Shown here: positions 19,434-28,772 of the stretch, piece by piece
How the letters are laid out: each line of letters starts with the position of its first letter
Position numbering within the stretch: the first letter of the stretch is position 1
NCBI GenBank assembly: GCA_947499305.1
Contig: CANMNN010000021.1
Location: forward strand, 1-64,000
Length of the DNA stretch: 64,000 nt
From: an uncultured Arenicella sp.
Lineage (GTDB): Bacteria; Pseudomonadota; Gammaproteobacteria; Arenicellales; Arenicellaceae
Reading direction: 5' to 3'
Translations under genes and position numbers: made by a program
The notes under the pieces: generated by a model
Databases searched by the model: none
The model's input: the letters and a program-made list of their open reading frames with translations, nothing else
What the model was told of the DNA's origin: nothing

Positions 19434-19655
19434 CTACTGTTTATCATCATTTCCTTTCCACGTTGCTGTTCCAATAGCGATGCCGATAGCGGCTCCCAGA
19501 CCAGTGCCTAGAGATAATACGATGGGCAAAATATCAAAGGCGATACCGACCACCAAGCCTAATGCAGTTCCTACGCCTGCACCAATTCCAACACCAATTC
19601 CAACATAGTGAGTTTGAGGCTTCTTAATTTTCGAGTTTTTTTCCATTTCTGCCAC
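19434..19655 (-). CDS. Glycine-rich small membrane protein
   Basis: A 73-residue protein: a charged N-terminus (EKNSKIKKPQ), two glycine-zipper-like hydrophobic stretches (VGIGVGIGAGVGTALGLVVG and LGTGLGAAIGIAIGTA) and a short charged tail. Such glycine-zipper proteins often insert in membranes; some are toxin-like or bacteriocin-like, but nothing here proves that. It lies just upstream of the exported-amidohydrolase stop, and downstream of nothing else in its strand within 300 bp. Confidence 0.6.
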   Translation of the reverse strand: MAEMEKNSKIKKPQTHYVGIGVGIGAGVGTALGLVVGIAFDILPIVLSLGTGLGAAIGIAIGTATWKGNDDKQ

Positions 19656-19698
19656 TCTGACAATTATTTAACTATGCAGAATCTACCGCGTCGCTTAA

Positions 19699-20988
19699 CT
19701 ATCGAGCCGACTTATATACCTTCCCTTCCTTCATAACAAAACCAACCTTTTCCAAGAGGCTTATATCATCCAGCGGGTTTCCTTTAACGGCGATAATATC
19801 CGCATAGCGGCCAACTTGAATTGACCCAATGTCAGCTTCTTTATTGAGAAGCGTTGCAGCGTTAATTGACGCAGCTTGCAGGGCTTGCATCGGCTCCATG
19901 CCAAAAGTCACCATACGTGACAACTGCTTTAAGTTGTCACCGTGTGGGTAAACACCAGCATCTGTACCCATTACCATTTTGACGCCCGCTTTGACTGCTT
20001 TACTGAAATTCTCTCGTTGCAAAGCGCCTGTTTTTCTTTCTTTAGCGAGGCTTTCTTCTAAGATGCCAGCTTTCTCACCTTCGCCTAAAATAAATTCGGT
20101 TACGTAAATATCCATTGATAAATAAGTGCCATTTTTCTTCGCAAGTTTAATTCCTGCGTCATCAATAAAACTTGCGTGTTCTACCGAATCAACGCCCGCT
20201 TGAATAGCTGCGTAGATGCCTTCGGTGCCATGTGCATGCGCGGCGACGGTTATTCCACGCCTGTGGGCTTCACGCACAACCATTTGCATTTCTTCGAGCG
20301 AGTACTGTTGTACGCCAACCTTTGTACCTTTGGATAACACTCCACCTGTCGCACAAATTTTAATTAGGTCGGCACCATATTTAATATTGCGGCGAACTTT
20401 TTTAGCGACTTCCCACGGGCCATCAGCAACGCCATCGCTGTTCACTTGAAAATCAACTGGTAATAAATTGTTATCGCAATGGCCGCCTGTGATGCCTAGT
20501 GATGGACCTGAGACAAACATTCTCGGGCCTTCAACCTCGCCAGCGTTAATGGTGTCACGCAATGCTACGTCTATAAAGCCGCCCGCACCTAAATTACGCA
20601 CAGTGGTCACGCCCGCCATAAGAGTATCGCGAGCGTGTTTAACTCCTCTAAGAGCAGAGCGCGTTTGCGAGCTTGCAAGGCGTTTGTAGCCGTGTTCGTC
20701 AGCGCTGCCGGTTAAATGAGTATGCGTGTCGATCATGCCGGGCAATATAGTCATGCCCCGTAGGTCGATAAGCTCGCCGTCGGCTTTGTATGCTTCAGTG
20801 CCGCTTGTTACCGCCGTGATACGCCCGCCTTCGATAGTAACTAAGGGGTTTGATATCAACTTGCCTGAGTTAACATCGACCATGGCATCGGCGATCACAA
20901 TTTTCTTGTCAACAGCAGATGGGGCCTCTGCGAACGCTGTCAAGCTGAACGTTAAAACTGAAGCAAGTAGAGCAGTACGAAAAATCAT
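19699..20988 (-). CDS. Exported metal-dependent amidohydrolase (imidazolonepropionase/prolidase-like)
   Basis: A 429-residue secreted amidohydrolase. Seen: a signal peptide (LTFSLTAFAEA), the first metal site GMIDTHTHLTG near 79-89, the bridging-lysine region LIKICATGG, metal His in AAHAHGTEG and VEHASFIDD, and the catalytic Asp in VMGTDAGVYPHG. This set matches the Xaa-Pro/Xaa-Arg dipeptidase and carnosinase-like group of the amidohydrolase superfamily, so a periplasmic dipeptidase is a fair guess. It precedes no obvious operon partner. Confidence 0.92.
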   Translation of the reverse strand: MIFRTALLASVLTFSLTAFAEAPSAVDKKIVIADAMVDVNSGKLISNPLVTIEGGRITAVTSGTEAYKADGELIDLRGMTILPGMIDTHTHLTGSADEHGYKRLASSQTRSALRGVKHARDTLMAGVTTVRNLGAGGFIDVALRDTINAGEVEGPRMFVSGPSLGITGGHCDNNLLPVDFQVNSDGVADGPWEVAKKVRRNIKYGADLIKICATGGVLSKGTKVGVQQYSLEEMQMVVREAHRRGITVAAHAHGTEGIYAAIQAGVDSVEHASFIDDAGIKLAKKNGTYLSMDIYVTEFILGEGEKAGILEESLAKERKTGALQRENFSKAVKAGVKMVMGTDAGVYPHGDNLKQLSRMVTFGMEPMQALQAASINAATLLNKEADIGSIQVGRYADIIAVKGNPLDDISLLEKVGFVMKEGKVYKSAR

Positions 20989-21142
20989 AAGGTTCTCAAA
21001 TTAAGTGACAAATTATTCGGCGCAGAAGTTACGTGTTTACCCCTATCGCCTGATTCGATTAATTAAGTGTACGTGCAACACTGCCAAGGTTAGGTATACG
21101 AAAAACAATCAAATAACCCGATGGCAATACTTTAGTGATCAA

Positions 21143-22372
21143 TTACGCCAGAGACAAAAAGAACCCGGCGATTGCTGCACTCATAAGATTTGCCATAAAC
21201 GCTGCTGTGACGGCCCGTAGCCCCATTCTCGCAACGTCTGAACGGCGATGCGGCGCGATGGTCGCCAAACCACCTAGTAAGATCGCGATCGAAGAAAAGT
21301 TTGCAAAGCCACACAATGCAAAAGTGACGACGGCTTGCGTATGAGCGCTCATCGCAGCCTTCTGTTCAGAGAAACTTAAGAAAGCGACAAACTCATTGAG
21401 TACCAACTTTTGACCGATCATACTTCCGGCAACCGCACTTTCTTGCCAAGGCACACCAAGAATAAAGGCGACAGGCCTGAACAGTTGACCAAGAATTGCT
21501 TGCATCGATAAGTCAGGGAAACCGATATAGCCACCGACCCAACCAAGCAAACCATTAAGCATTGCAATTAGTGCGACGAAGGCTATCAGCATGGCACCAA
21601 TATTGACTGCGAGCTGCAAACCCGCTGATGCGCCACCAGCTGCGGCGTCTATTACGTTAGCGTATTGCTCAGTTTCTTGTTCTACCACTTCTTCGTGGTT
21701 ATCAATTTCTTGAGTTTCAGGCAGCAAAAGCTTGGCCATCAAGAAGCCACCTGGCGCGGCCATAAAACTGGCGGCGAGTAGATACTTCATTTCTACACCC
21801 AAAGCCACATAGCCTGCGAGAACTGAACCCGCAACCGTTGCCATGCCACCAACCATGACCGCAAACAACTCAGAGTTGGACATTTTGCCGACAAACGGCT
21901 TTATCACCATTGGCGCTTCGGTTTGACTGACAAATATATTGGCCGTTGCCGACATCGATTCAGCCCGGCTGGTGCCCAGCAACCATTGCAAGGCGCCACC
22001 GATGATTTTGATGACCCGGCCCATAATGCCGATGTAATAAAGCACTGACACTAAGCTTGAGAAGAAGATAATGATTGGCAACACTTGCAGCGCGAATACA
22101 AAGCCAATGCCTTCACTCGAAGCGCTACCTAAGTTGCCGAACAAGAAATTGATGCCTTCTTGAGCATAAGAAAGCACACCCGACACACCACCTGACACGC
22201 TTTCCATCACTGAGCGCCCTACCGGAAAATACAGAGCAAAGGCGCCGATCAAAAACTGTAAGGCGAATGCCACGCCGATTGTTCGCCAATTAATATCGCT
22301 GCGATGTTTAGAAACGATAAAACCAATTCCTAGCAAAATAAATATGCCGACAAGGCTGATTAGAGTAGTCAA
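21143..22372 (-). CDS. nupC: Concentrative nucleoside transporter (NupC/CNT family)
   Basis: A 409-residue inner-membrane nucleoside symporter with about ten hydrophobic segments. Family signatures seen: VLPIIIFFSSLVSVLYYIG, the FVSQTEAPMVIKPF selectivity region, ELFAVMVGGMATVAGSVLAGYV, and the C-terminal QKLVLNEFVAF and ALCGFANFSSIAILLGG. AAGGAGAT lies eight bases before a TTG start codon. It begins 23 bp after the uridine kinase gene ends, so import and phosphorylation of nucleosides are probably co-expressed. Confidence 0.95.
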   Translation of the reverse strand: MTTLISLVGIFILLGIGFIVSKHRSDINWRTIGVAFALQFLIGAFALYFPVGRSVMESVSGGVSGVLSYAQEGINFLFGNLGSASSEGIGFVFALQVLPIIIFFSSLVSVLYYIGIMGRVIKIIGGALQWLLGTSRAESMSATANIFVSQTEAPMVIKPFVGKMSNSELFAVMVGGMATVAGSVLAGYVALGVEMKYLLAASFMAAPGGFLMAKLLLPETQEIDNHEEVVEQETEQYANVIDAAAGGASAGLQLAVNIGAMLIAFVALIAMLNGLLGWVGGYIGFPDLSMQAILGQLFRPVAFILGVPWQESAVAGSMIGQKLVLNEFVAFLSFSEQKAAMSAHTQAVVTFALCGFANFSSIAILLGGLATIAPHRRSDVARMGLRAVTAAFMANLMSAAIAGFFLSLA

Positions 22373-22395
22373 CTGGGTATCTCCTTAAGGGGGCT

Positions 22396-23034
22396 CTAAA
22401 TCGTTATTTGACGCAACGACGATTTAATGTGTTCTTTTACCATGTCAATTGCGACACGATTGCGCCCACCACCTGTTACGACGATGTGCGCGTGCTGTTT
22501 GCTCGGCTCGATATGCTCGTAGTACATCGGCCTCACCGTGGCAGTATATTGTTCAGCTACTGACTCAAAACTGCGCCCGCGTTCTTGAGTATCCCGCTCG
22601 ATACGTCTAAGCAAACAAATATCCAGCGGCGTGTCGATGAACACTCTTACGTCAAATAAATCACGCAAAGCTGGATCGCTCAACAACAAAATACCTTCAA
22701 CTAAAACAAAGTCGGCCGATTGCACAAGGCGAATTCCGCTGCCACGGGTATGGTTAGCGAAATCGTAAACCGGCACCTCGACGTCATCACCGCTTTTTAG
22801 CGCTAAAATATGCTCAATCAGCAACTCGTGCTCAAACGCTTTAGGGTGGTCATAATTTGTTTGTTCGCGCACCGACATTTCAAGGTGACTTTGGTCACGA
22901 TAATAGGCGTCTTCCTCAAGCACCGCCAAAGGGCGACCCTCGAGCTCTTGCGATAATTCTGTATAAACGGTTTGCGCAAATAGGGTTTTACCCGATGCCG
23001 AAGCGCCAGCAATAGCGATGATAGATCTGGACAT
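22396..23034 (-). CDS. udk: Uridine/cytidine kinase
   Basis: Udk phosphorylates uridine and cytidine in pyrimidine salvage. The 212-residue length is typical. Seen: the P-loop GASASGKTLFAQ, EEDAYYRDQ, NYDHPKAFEHELL, the PVYDFANHTR nucleoside-binding segment, VEGILLLSDPALRDLFDVRVFID and RRIERDTQERGRS. GGAG lies five bases before ATG. It is the first gene of a udk-nupC pair. Confidence 0.96.
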   Translation of the reverse strand: MSRSIIAIAGASASGKTLFAQTVYTELSQELEGRPLAVLEEDAYYRDQSHLEMSVREQTNYDHPKAFEHELLIEHILALKSGDDVEVPVYDFANHTRGSGIRLVQSADFVLVEGILLLSDPALRDLFDVRVFIDTPLDICLLRRIERDTQERGRSFESVAEQYTATVRPMYYEHIEPSKQHAHIVVTGGGRNRVAIDMVKEHIKSSLRQITI

Positions 23035-23064
23035 TTGCTCTCCAAATGAGCGTCTTAATTTGAG

Positions 23065-24801
23065 CTACTTTACCACACCTGAAACACCGATACCTCGTGG
23101 GTCTGAGCCCGTGTTCACTGGCTTGCCATTGGCACCCGATATTGCCTCGATGAGTTGCACATCACCAAACTCCCAATCGTGCGGCTGCACGCGATAACCT
23201 CTGGCTTTCAGCTCGCTTTGCGCTGCTTGATTTAATGGCACGCTGATACTTGTGGTAATTAAATCTGGCGGCAATAGCTGATGATGAAAACGACTGGCAT
23301 TGACCGATTGCTGTGCGCTCATGCCGTAATCAACAACATTAACGATGCACTGAAATACTGAAGTGAAAATAGTCGATCCGCCTGGCGTACCAACGACCAT
23401 TTTTACGGCATCGTCTTTTATCAATAGCGTTGGGCTCATCGACGATAGCATTCGCTTAGACGGTTGAATCTCATTCGCAAGCCCACCGACTACACCATAA
23501 GCGTTAGCAACGCCGGGCTTAGTGCTAAAGTCATCCATTTCGTTATTCAATATAAACCCAGCGCCTTCGACCACCACGCCGCTACCATAGCTCCAGTTGA
23601 GCGTATAGGTATTGGAAACCGCATTTCCCCACTGATCAACTATAGAGAAGTGCGTTGTGTTCGGCGACTCTAAGCCCGGCTGCGCATGCTCGAGCTGACT
23701 AATTGAACCGGGCTTCACTTCACCAGCTCGACGTTTGATGTAGGCCGGATCAATAAGCTCGTCGATAGGCACATCGACAAAATCAGGGTCTCCAAAGTAC
23801 TCAGCGCGATCCGCAAACACTCGCTTTTCCATTTCGGCAATCAAATGAATGTATTGCGCTGAATTCACCTCTAAACCTTCGAACTCTTTGCCTAGCTCGG
23901 CTTTCATTTTCAAAAGTTGTATCACCGCAAAGCCGCCCGAACTTGGCGGAGGAGCCGTTACCACTTGATAATCTTGCCAATCAGATACAAGAGGCTCGCG
24001 CCACACGGCCTTATAAGCTTGTAAATCTTGCGCGCTGATCAAACCACCATCTCGATCTGACTGCGCCACTAGTAATTTTGCAGTTTCGCCTGAATAGAAA
24101 TCCTTGGGACCATGCTCAGCAATTCGCTCTAGCACACTAGCAAGTTCAGCTTGTTTAAAAGTGCGCTGTGTGGCCATTGCGCCAAAATACTCTGCAAAGT
24201 TAACCTTATTCTCAAACCAATCTATCGAATCTGGAATTGCTTTGGCTTTTTTGGGGTGCACCACAAAACCATGTTTTGCGTACGCCACGGCAGGCGCGAC
24301 CAATTCAGCCCACGGGCGCGTGCCAAATTTCTGATGTGCTTCCCAAAGACCTGCAACAGTGCCGGGAATGCCCGCTGCTCGAATACCGACCAAACTGGCC
24401 TTCTCAATAACCTCTCCGTGGGAATCGAGATACATATCTCTACTCGCTTTTAATGGGGCTTTCTCGCGATAATCCAAAAAATGGTTCTCTCCATCTACCC
24501 GTGCCAGCATAAAACCACCGCCGCCGATATTGCCGGCTTCGGGAAATGTGACCGCCAATACAAATGCCGCTGCCACAGCAGCATCAACGGCATTACCTCC
24601 GTTGCTGAGAACTCGGTCAACAACTTCAGCTGCATTTTGATCAGGCACGGCATACGCCGCTTGCCCAAGTTGTTTTGGTGATAAGTTTACTTTTGTGTTT
24701 GGTGCGCTAGCACACGCACTTAGGAAAAAGCTAAGCGAGAGTAAGCTTGCTTTGTATAAACGTGGCTTTAATGTAGAAACGGCTATAAATTTGAGCAGCA
24801 T
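23065..24801 (-). CDS. ggt: Gamma-glutamyltransferase, lipoprotein-type
   Basis: A 578-residue Ntn hydrolase that cleaves glutathione and other gamma-glutamyl compounds. The N-terminus has a lipobox-like LSFFLSACAS, suggesting a lipid-anchored periplasmic form. Seen: VLSNGGNAVDAAVAAAFVL and GNIGGGGFML in the large subunit, and the self-cleavage nucleophile Thr in SPNTTHFSIVDQWGNAVS, where the protein is expected to split into two subunits. SMSPTLLIKDD and GTPGGSTIFTSV complete the small subunit. It lies 30 bp from udk but the functional link is unclear. Confidence 0.95.
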   Translation of the reverse strand: MLLKFIAVSTLKPRLYKASLLSLSFFLSACASAPNTKVNLSPKQLGQAAYAVPDQNAAEVVDRVLSNGGNAVDAAVAAAFVLAVTFPEAGNIGGGGFMLARVDGENHFLDYREKAPLKASRDMYLDSHGEVIEKASLVGIRAAGIPGTVAGLWEAHQKFGTRPWAELVAPAVAYAKHGFVVHPKKAKAIPDSIDWFENKVNFAEYFGAMATQRTFKQAELASVLERIAEHGPKDFYSGETAKLLVAQSDRDGGLISAQDLQAYKAVWREPLVSDWQDYQVVTAPPPSSGGFAVIQLLKMKAELGKEFEGLEVNSAQYIHLIAEMEKRVFADRAEYFGDPDFVDVPIDELIDPAYIKRRAGEVKPGSISQLEHAQPGLESPNTTHFSIVDQWGNAVSNTYTLNWSYGSGVVVEGAGFILNNEMDDFSTKPGVANAYGVVGGLANEIQPSKRMLSSMSPTLLIKDDAVKMVVGTPGGSTIFTSVFQCIVNVVDYGMSAQQSVNASRFHHQLLPPDLITTSISVPLNQAAQSELKARGYRVQPHDWEFGDVQLIEAISGANGKPVNTGSDPRGIGVSGVVK

Positions 24802-24941
24802 GGGGCGTTGTATTAGTTGTGCGTGTCTCTAGCAACATACTCCACCTTTAGCAAAAGACAAAATTCTCGAGCAAAAACGTAATTAAAAATATCAGCTCAA
24901 ACAGCGACGTCTCCAACTCTAGAATTTACGACACCCTCTAT

Positions 24942-26006
24942 CTACCCATATGATTCACGTGGCAGATAACCAAGCAAACCATTTACGCTCGCGATTGTAG
25001 CTCGCTGCTTTTCACCAAGCACTCCAGTGTTGTAGGCTGGAGCTTTAGCCGCATCAACTTTGTAACTCATATCTTCGAAATTACGGTCGAACCTTGGATC
25101 TGTCGCTTTGATATTACGAGTAGTATAAGAAAACTTCGCTAGATCAATAGGGTTAATATCTCGACTGAAACGCGCAAAATCTTTAAAACGAATCGATTCT
25201 TCGATGTGGCGATCACTCTTGTGAATAAGCTCACTAATGAGTTGATGCAAAAAGTCTCCAGTGTTTTCTTTGCAACAATTCACCGCAACAATTTCGCCGC
25301 AAAGTTCTGGGAAATGACGCGACTGCCCTTCAAGTTTCAACTCAAAAAGTCTCGAATTCGATAGGAGGTGAACATTAACCACAGTAAATCTAAAGCCTGC
25401 AAAACGAACGCGAGCAAGTAAATTTTCAACGTCCCCAGCTTTGGTTCTATCAACACTTATTAATTCACCCTCGTTTGCCGCCATCAAGGGCAAGTCGAGG
25501 TGACAATTAAACGGCGTCGCTATATTTCGACCTTTATTGATCCTAACGGTGAAAAGCTCGCGAGCCTCATGTTCGCGCACTTTCTTTACCGCGAGCATGG
25601 CCGTTTGCACGATTTCAGAGGTTGGTGTTGAAGGCTCAATTAACCAACGTCGGCCATAAACAATTTTGTCGTCTAATACGCTAGCTTTATAGCCTGCGTA
25701 GTTTTCATGCCCGATGACACCTACGATTAGGTATAAACAACTGCCTTCTTGACCGGCAAATAGTTGATACGAATTAGGCAGCGAAATCTCTGCCAGCACA
25801 TTGCAAAGGTTGTCAAGTTGACGATTCACGTCTAAAAACTGCTGAGGAACCGCTCTCTCTCCATTGGCGAGCTGTATTGATGGAGCATGGGCCAGAGGCG
25901 TCTCTCCAAATTCATTTTCACTTGGCAGACAAGCGCTGTCGATATCCTGATCAGCATTGCTGACAACTAAATTCAACCCAGATACATTCATAATAGGTGC
26001 ATTCAT
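24942..26006 (-). CDS. Uncharacterised protein, 354 residues
   Basis: I do not recognise this protein. It has no signal peptide or membrane segment and looks globular, with a Cys pair in VAVNCCKEN and several conserved-looking aromatic/charged blocks (RFKDFARFSRDINPIDLAKFSY, split as FARFSRDINPIDLAKF; LGEKQRATIASVNGLLGYLP). The start is uncertain: ATG 26006 is chosen, a TTG at 26033 follows a G-rich stretch, and ATG 25991 is possible. It stands alone between two minus-strand genes with ~170 bp or less on each side. Confidence 0.7.
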   Translation of the reverse strand: MNAPIMNVSGLNLVVSNADQDIDSACLPSENEFGETPLAHAPSIQLANGERAVPQQFLDVNRQLDNLCNVLAEISLPNSYQLFAGQEGSCLYLIVGVIGHENYAGYKASVLDDKIVYGRRWLIEPSTPTSEIVQTAMLAVKKVREHEARELFTVRINKGRNIATPFNCHLDLPLMAANEGELISVDRTKAGDVENLLARVRFAGFRFTVVNVHLLSNSRLFELKLEGQSRHFPELCGEIVAVNCCKENTGDFLHQLISELIHKSDRHIEESIRFKDFARFSRDINPIDLAKFSYTTRNIKATDPRFDRNFEDMSYKVDAAKAPAYNTGVLGEKQRATIASVNGLLGYLPRESYG

Positions 26007-26177
26007 AAAATTGGCTTCTGACTCAAAGTACAAGACCCCCTATCTCGTCAATATATTGCTAAGGGCTTGAAACGTTTAATAGCCACTTATCAGAGTAGCG
26101 GCTCACTCTCTCGCGGAGTATGCATCCCGTCATCGCTCGAAATGTGAATTTAATGTTGCAATTATGTGAAGATCACC

Positions 26178-27083
26178 TCACCGATTTAGCTTGGCCACTC
26201 CAGTAACTAAAGCGGTTCCGAGCAATATGGTTAACATTCCAACCAACATCATCGGTGTAATCACTTCATTTATGAATAACGCACCCCAAAGGGACCCAAA
26301 GATAGGAATCAAAAAAGTAACCGTGATGGCTTTGGTACTGCCTATATCAACTAGCAGTTTGAAGTACATCAAATAAGCCAAGCTTGTACAAACGACAGCA
26401 AGCGCGAGTAATGAGAACCATGCGTTTGTACTTGGCATTGACTCGGGCATAAACCAAAACAATAGTGGCAACAAAGAGATACCTGCGGTTACTTGGCTGA
26501 ACATAGCAATGCTCAACGCCGAGACCCCGCTGAGTTTTTCGGACGTATAGTTCGCGGCTATGCCATATAAAACTGGCGCAAATGCAGCGGCGGCAATCGC
26601 CAAAATTTTCCCCTCGCTTGGCACAGAAAGCTCATCACCAACTAAAACCACCACACCAACAAAGCCTAACAACAAGCCTATGGTTGCACTTATCGATAGT
26701 CGACTGCCTAGCCATGCCCACGCTACAACTGCGCCCCAAATCGGCGCAGTACCATTGAGAATGGCCGCCATACCGCCAGTAATATAGAGCATAGAGTAGG
26801 CGAACAAGACGAATGGAATAGAAGAGTTAAGCAAACCAACTACGGTCAATGCAGGCCAATGATCTAAGGCGATCTTTCGCGTTGATGGCGACTCACTAAA
26901 ATACCAAAAGGGCCACAAGACCAGCGCCGCAATAATCACCCGAGCGGCAATCAGCGCGACTGCGCCAAATTCAGGTACTGCGATGCGCATAAATAAAAAT
27001 GAAGCTCCCCAAAGCGCCGCCAGTGAAATTAGCAAAATTAAATGTTTAGTCGACACTGAAGGTACCCCTCTATTAAGCCCCAT
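26178..27083 (-). CDS. EamA/DMT-family transporter
   Basis: A ten-helix inner-membrane exporter (about 301 residues) of the drug/metabolite transporter superfamily with two EamA repeats. Seen: the first-repeat opening LAALWGASFLFMRIAVPEFG, LLNSSIPFVLFAYSMLYITGGMAAILNG near the repeat end, and the second-repeat FLIPIFGSLWGALFINE signature. ATG 27083 is chosen over the TTG at 27122, because the known family start is close to the first helix. The substrate is not predictable. Confidence 0.9.
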   Translation of the reverse strand: MGLNRGVPSVSTKHLILLISLAALWGASFLFMRIAVPEFGAVALIAARVIIAALVLWPFWYFSESPSTRKIALDHWPALTVVGLLNSSIPFVLFAYSMLYITGGMAAILNGTAPIWGAVVAWAWLGSRLSISATIGLLLGFVGVVVLVGDELSVPSEGKILAIAAAAFAPVLYGIAANYTSEKLSGVSALSIAMFSQVTAGISLLPLLFWFMPESMPSTNAWFSLLALAVVCTSLAYLMYFKLLVDIGSTKAITVTFLIPIFGSLWGALFINEVITPMMLVGMLTILLGTALVTGVAKLNR

Positions 27084-27187
27084 TGTAAGGCACAAATTCA
27101 GATCGACAATGCTTTTTAACAAGAGCTCAACACCCTAGTGTTAGACTTATTCGCTACCGATAAAATAAAGTCCACGAGGCAACAACA

Positions 27188-28318
27188 ATGCAACGCAGCA
27201 AACAACTTTTTTCAACCATTTCAAATGATGGTCAACTCAGCTTTGAACTTCTAGAAGTTGACGTACCAAGCCCAAAGGCGCACGAAGTTATTGTTCGTGT
27301 TGAAGCCGCACCAATTAACCCTTCGGATATGTGGCCAATGTTTGGTCCGGCCAACTTGATGGAAGCCAAATTGGAGTATGGCGAGGAACGCAAAGTCCTT
27401 ACAGCGCCTTTGTTCCCCGGAATGGCATCTCGTGTTAGCTCTCGCTTAGATCAAACCCTACCTGTAGGCAATGAAGCGGCAGGCACTGTAGTAGCGGCAG
27501 GCGAAAGTGACGCGGCACAGGCGCTGATGGGAAAAACTGTTGCAGTTTTATCAGGTGCAACCTACGCCGAATATTGCTGCGTGCCAGTACAAGCGTGCAT
27601 GGCACATAATGAAGGCACTACTGCCGAGCAAGCAGCCTCATCATTCGTGAACCCTTTGACAGCCCTTGGCATGGTCGACACGATGCGCATGGAAGGTCAT
27701 TCGGCACTGATTCATACAGCAGCTGCATCGGGCCTTGGTCAAATGCTAAACAAAATCTGCTTAGCCGAAGATGTTCCGTTAATTAATATTGTTCGCAAAT
27801 CAGATCAGGTAGACCTACTTAAGGGTATCGGCGCTAAGATCGTACTTAACTCTTCAGACGATAGTTTTAAGCAGGACTTGTACCACGCGATTAACGAAAC
27901 AGGCGCTACGCTAGCGTTTGATGCGATTGGCGGCGGCGATTTAGTCAGTGACATTTTGACAGCAATGGAACGTGTTGGCAGCAAAGATGCCGTGGGCCTA
28001 AACACTTATGGATCTCCTGAGCACAAACAAGTTTATATCTATGGTGGCTTAGATTTTTCTCCTACCGTACTCAATCGTGCCTATGGCATGACATGGAGCA
28101 TTGGTGGTTTTCTATTAATGCAATTCTTGGGCAAGATCACGCCGCAGCGAATTGGCGAGCTTCATAAGCGAGTTGCTGATGAAATCGACACTACTTTCGC
28201 CAGCAACTTCACCGATACTCTTAGCTTTGAGCAAGCCATGACCCCAAGCTACATTGCTCAATACAATGCCAAAAAGACCGGTGAAAAATTCTTGATTAAT
28301 CCATCGTTGGGCGCTTAA
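27188..28318 (+). CDS. MDR-family NAD(P)H-dependent oxidoreductase (quinone reductase/enoyl reductase-like)
   Basis: A 376-residue medium-chain dehydrogenase/reductase. Seen: the GroES-like N-terminal half with VRVEAAPINPSDMWPMFG, VGNEAAGTVVAAGE, and a Rossmann half with ALIHTAAASGLGQML as the nucleotide loop and GATLAFDAIGGG. The catalytic zinc Cys and the structural four-Cys lobe of alcohol dehydrogenases are absent, placing it with zinc-free quinone or enoyl reductases. GAGG is eight bases before ATG. It is divergent from the DMT exporter and 34 bp before the DUF1232 gene. Confidence 0.9.
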   Translation: MQRSKQLFSTISNDGQLSFELLEVDVPSPKAHEVIVRVEAAPINPSDMWPMFGPANLMEAKLEYGEERKVLTAPLFPGMASRVSSRLDQTLPVGNEAAGTVVAAGESDAAQALMGKTVAVLSGATYAEYCCVPVQACMAHNEGTTAEQAASSFVNPLTALGMVDTMRMEGHSALIHTAAASGLGQMLNKICLAEDVPLINIVRKSDQVDLLKGIGAKIVLNSSDDSFKQDLYHAINETGATLAFDAIGGGDLVSDILTAMERVGSKDAVGLNTYGSPEHKQVYIYGGLDFSPTVLNRAYGMTWSIGGFLLMQFLGKITPQRIGELHKRVADEIDTTFASNFTDTLSFEQAMTPSYIAQYNAKKTGEKFLINPSLGA

Positions 28319-28352
28319 ACCATTCTTTTTACTCTAGATTGGTAATTCGAAA

Positions 28353-28772
28353 TTGAACCGCATCACTAATAGTCGTGCCTACCAAAGGGCTCAACGTTTA
28401 GTAAATGCGACAATCGCCAGCCCGGCTAAGCTCTTGAGCTTGGCCGGTTCTGCGCGAAAAAAGGCGAGTAAAAATGCCAAATCGAAGGTATTCGACCTAC
28501 TGGAGCCGATCAAAGCCTCTTATCGCCTAATGCAGGCCTACGCTAGCGGCGAGTACCGTGATATTTCACTAGAAAGCTTTGGATTGATCGTTGCTGCAAT
28601 GATCTATTTCGTTATGCCGATAGATGCAATGCCGGATTTTATCGCGGGGCTAGGCCTCGCTGACGACGCAACATTGCTGGCTTGGACATTCTCTAAGGTG
28701 AAAGAAGAGCTAGACCGTTTCTTGAACTGGGAACAACAGCATAATAAACCTGACCAGCTGAATAGCCCCTGA
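28353..28772 (+). CDS. DUF1232 (YkvA-like) membrane protein
   Basis: A 139-residue protein with a basic N-terminal half and the DUF1232 signature MIYFVMPIDAMPDFIAGLGL-ADDATLLAW near 90-118. The signature is a hydrophobic hairpin with conserved P-x-D-x-x-P-D residues. Function of the family is unknown. The start is a TTG at 28353, 34 bp after the MDR gene; the two are probably co-transcribed. Confidence 0.85.
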   Translation: MNRITNSRAYQRAQRLVNATIASPAKLLSLAGSARKKASKNAKSKVFDLLEPIKASYRLMQAYASGEYRDISLESFGLIVAAMIYFVMPIDAMPDFIAGLGLADDATLLAWTFSKVKEELDRFLNWEQQHNKPDQLNSP

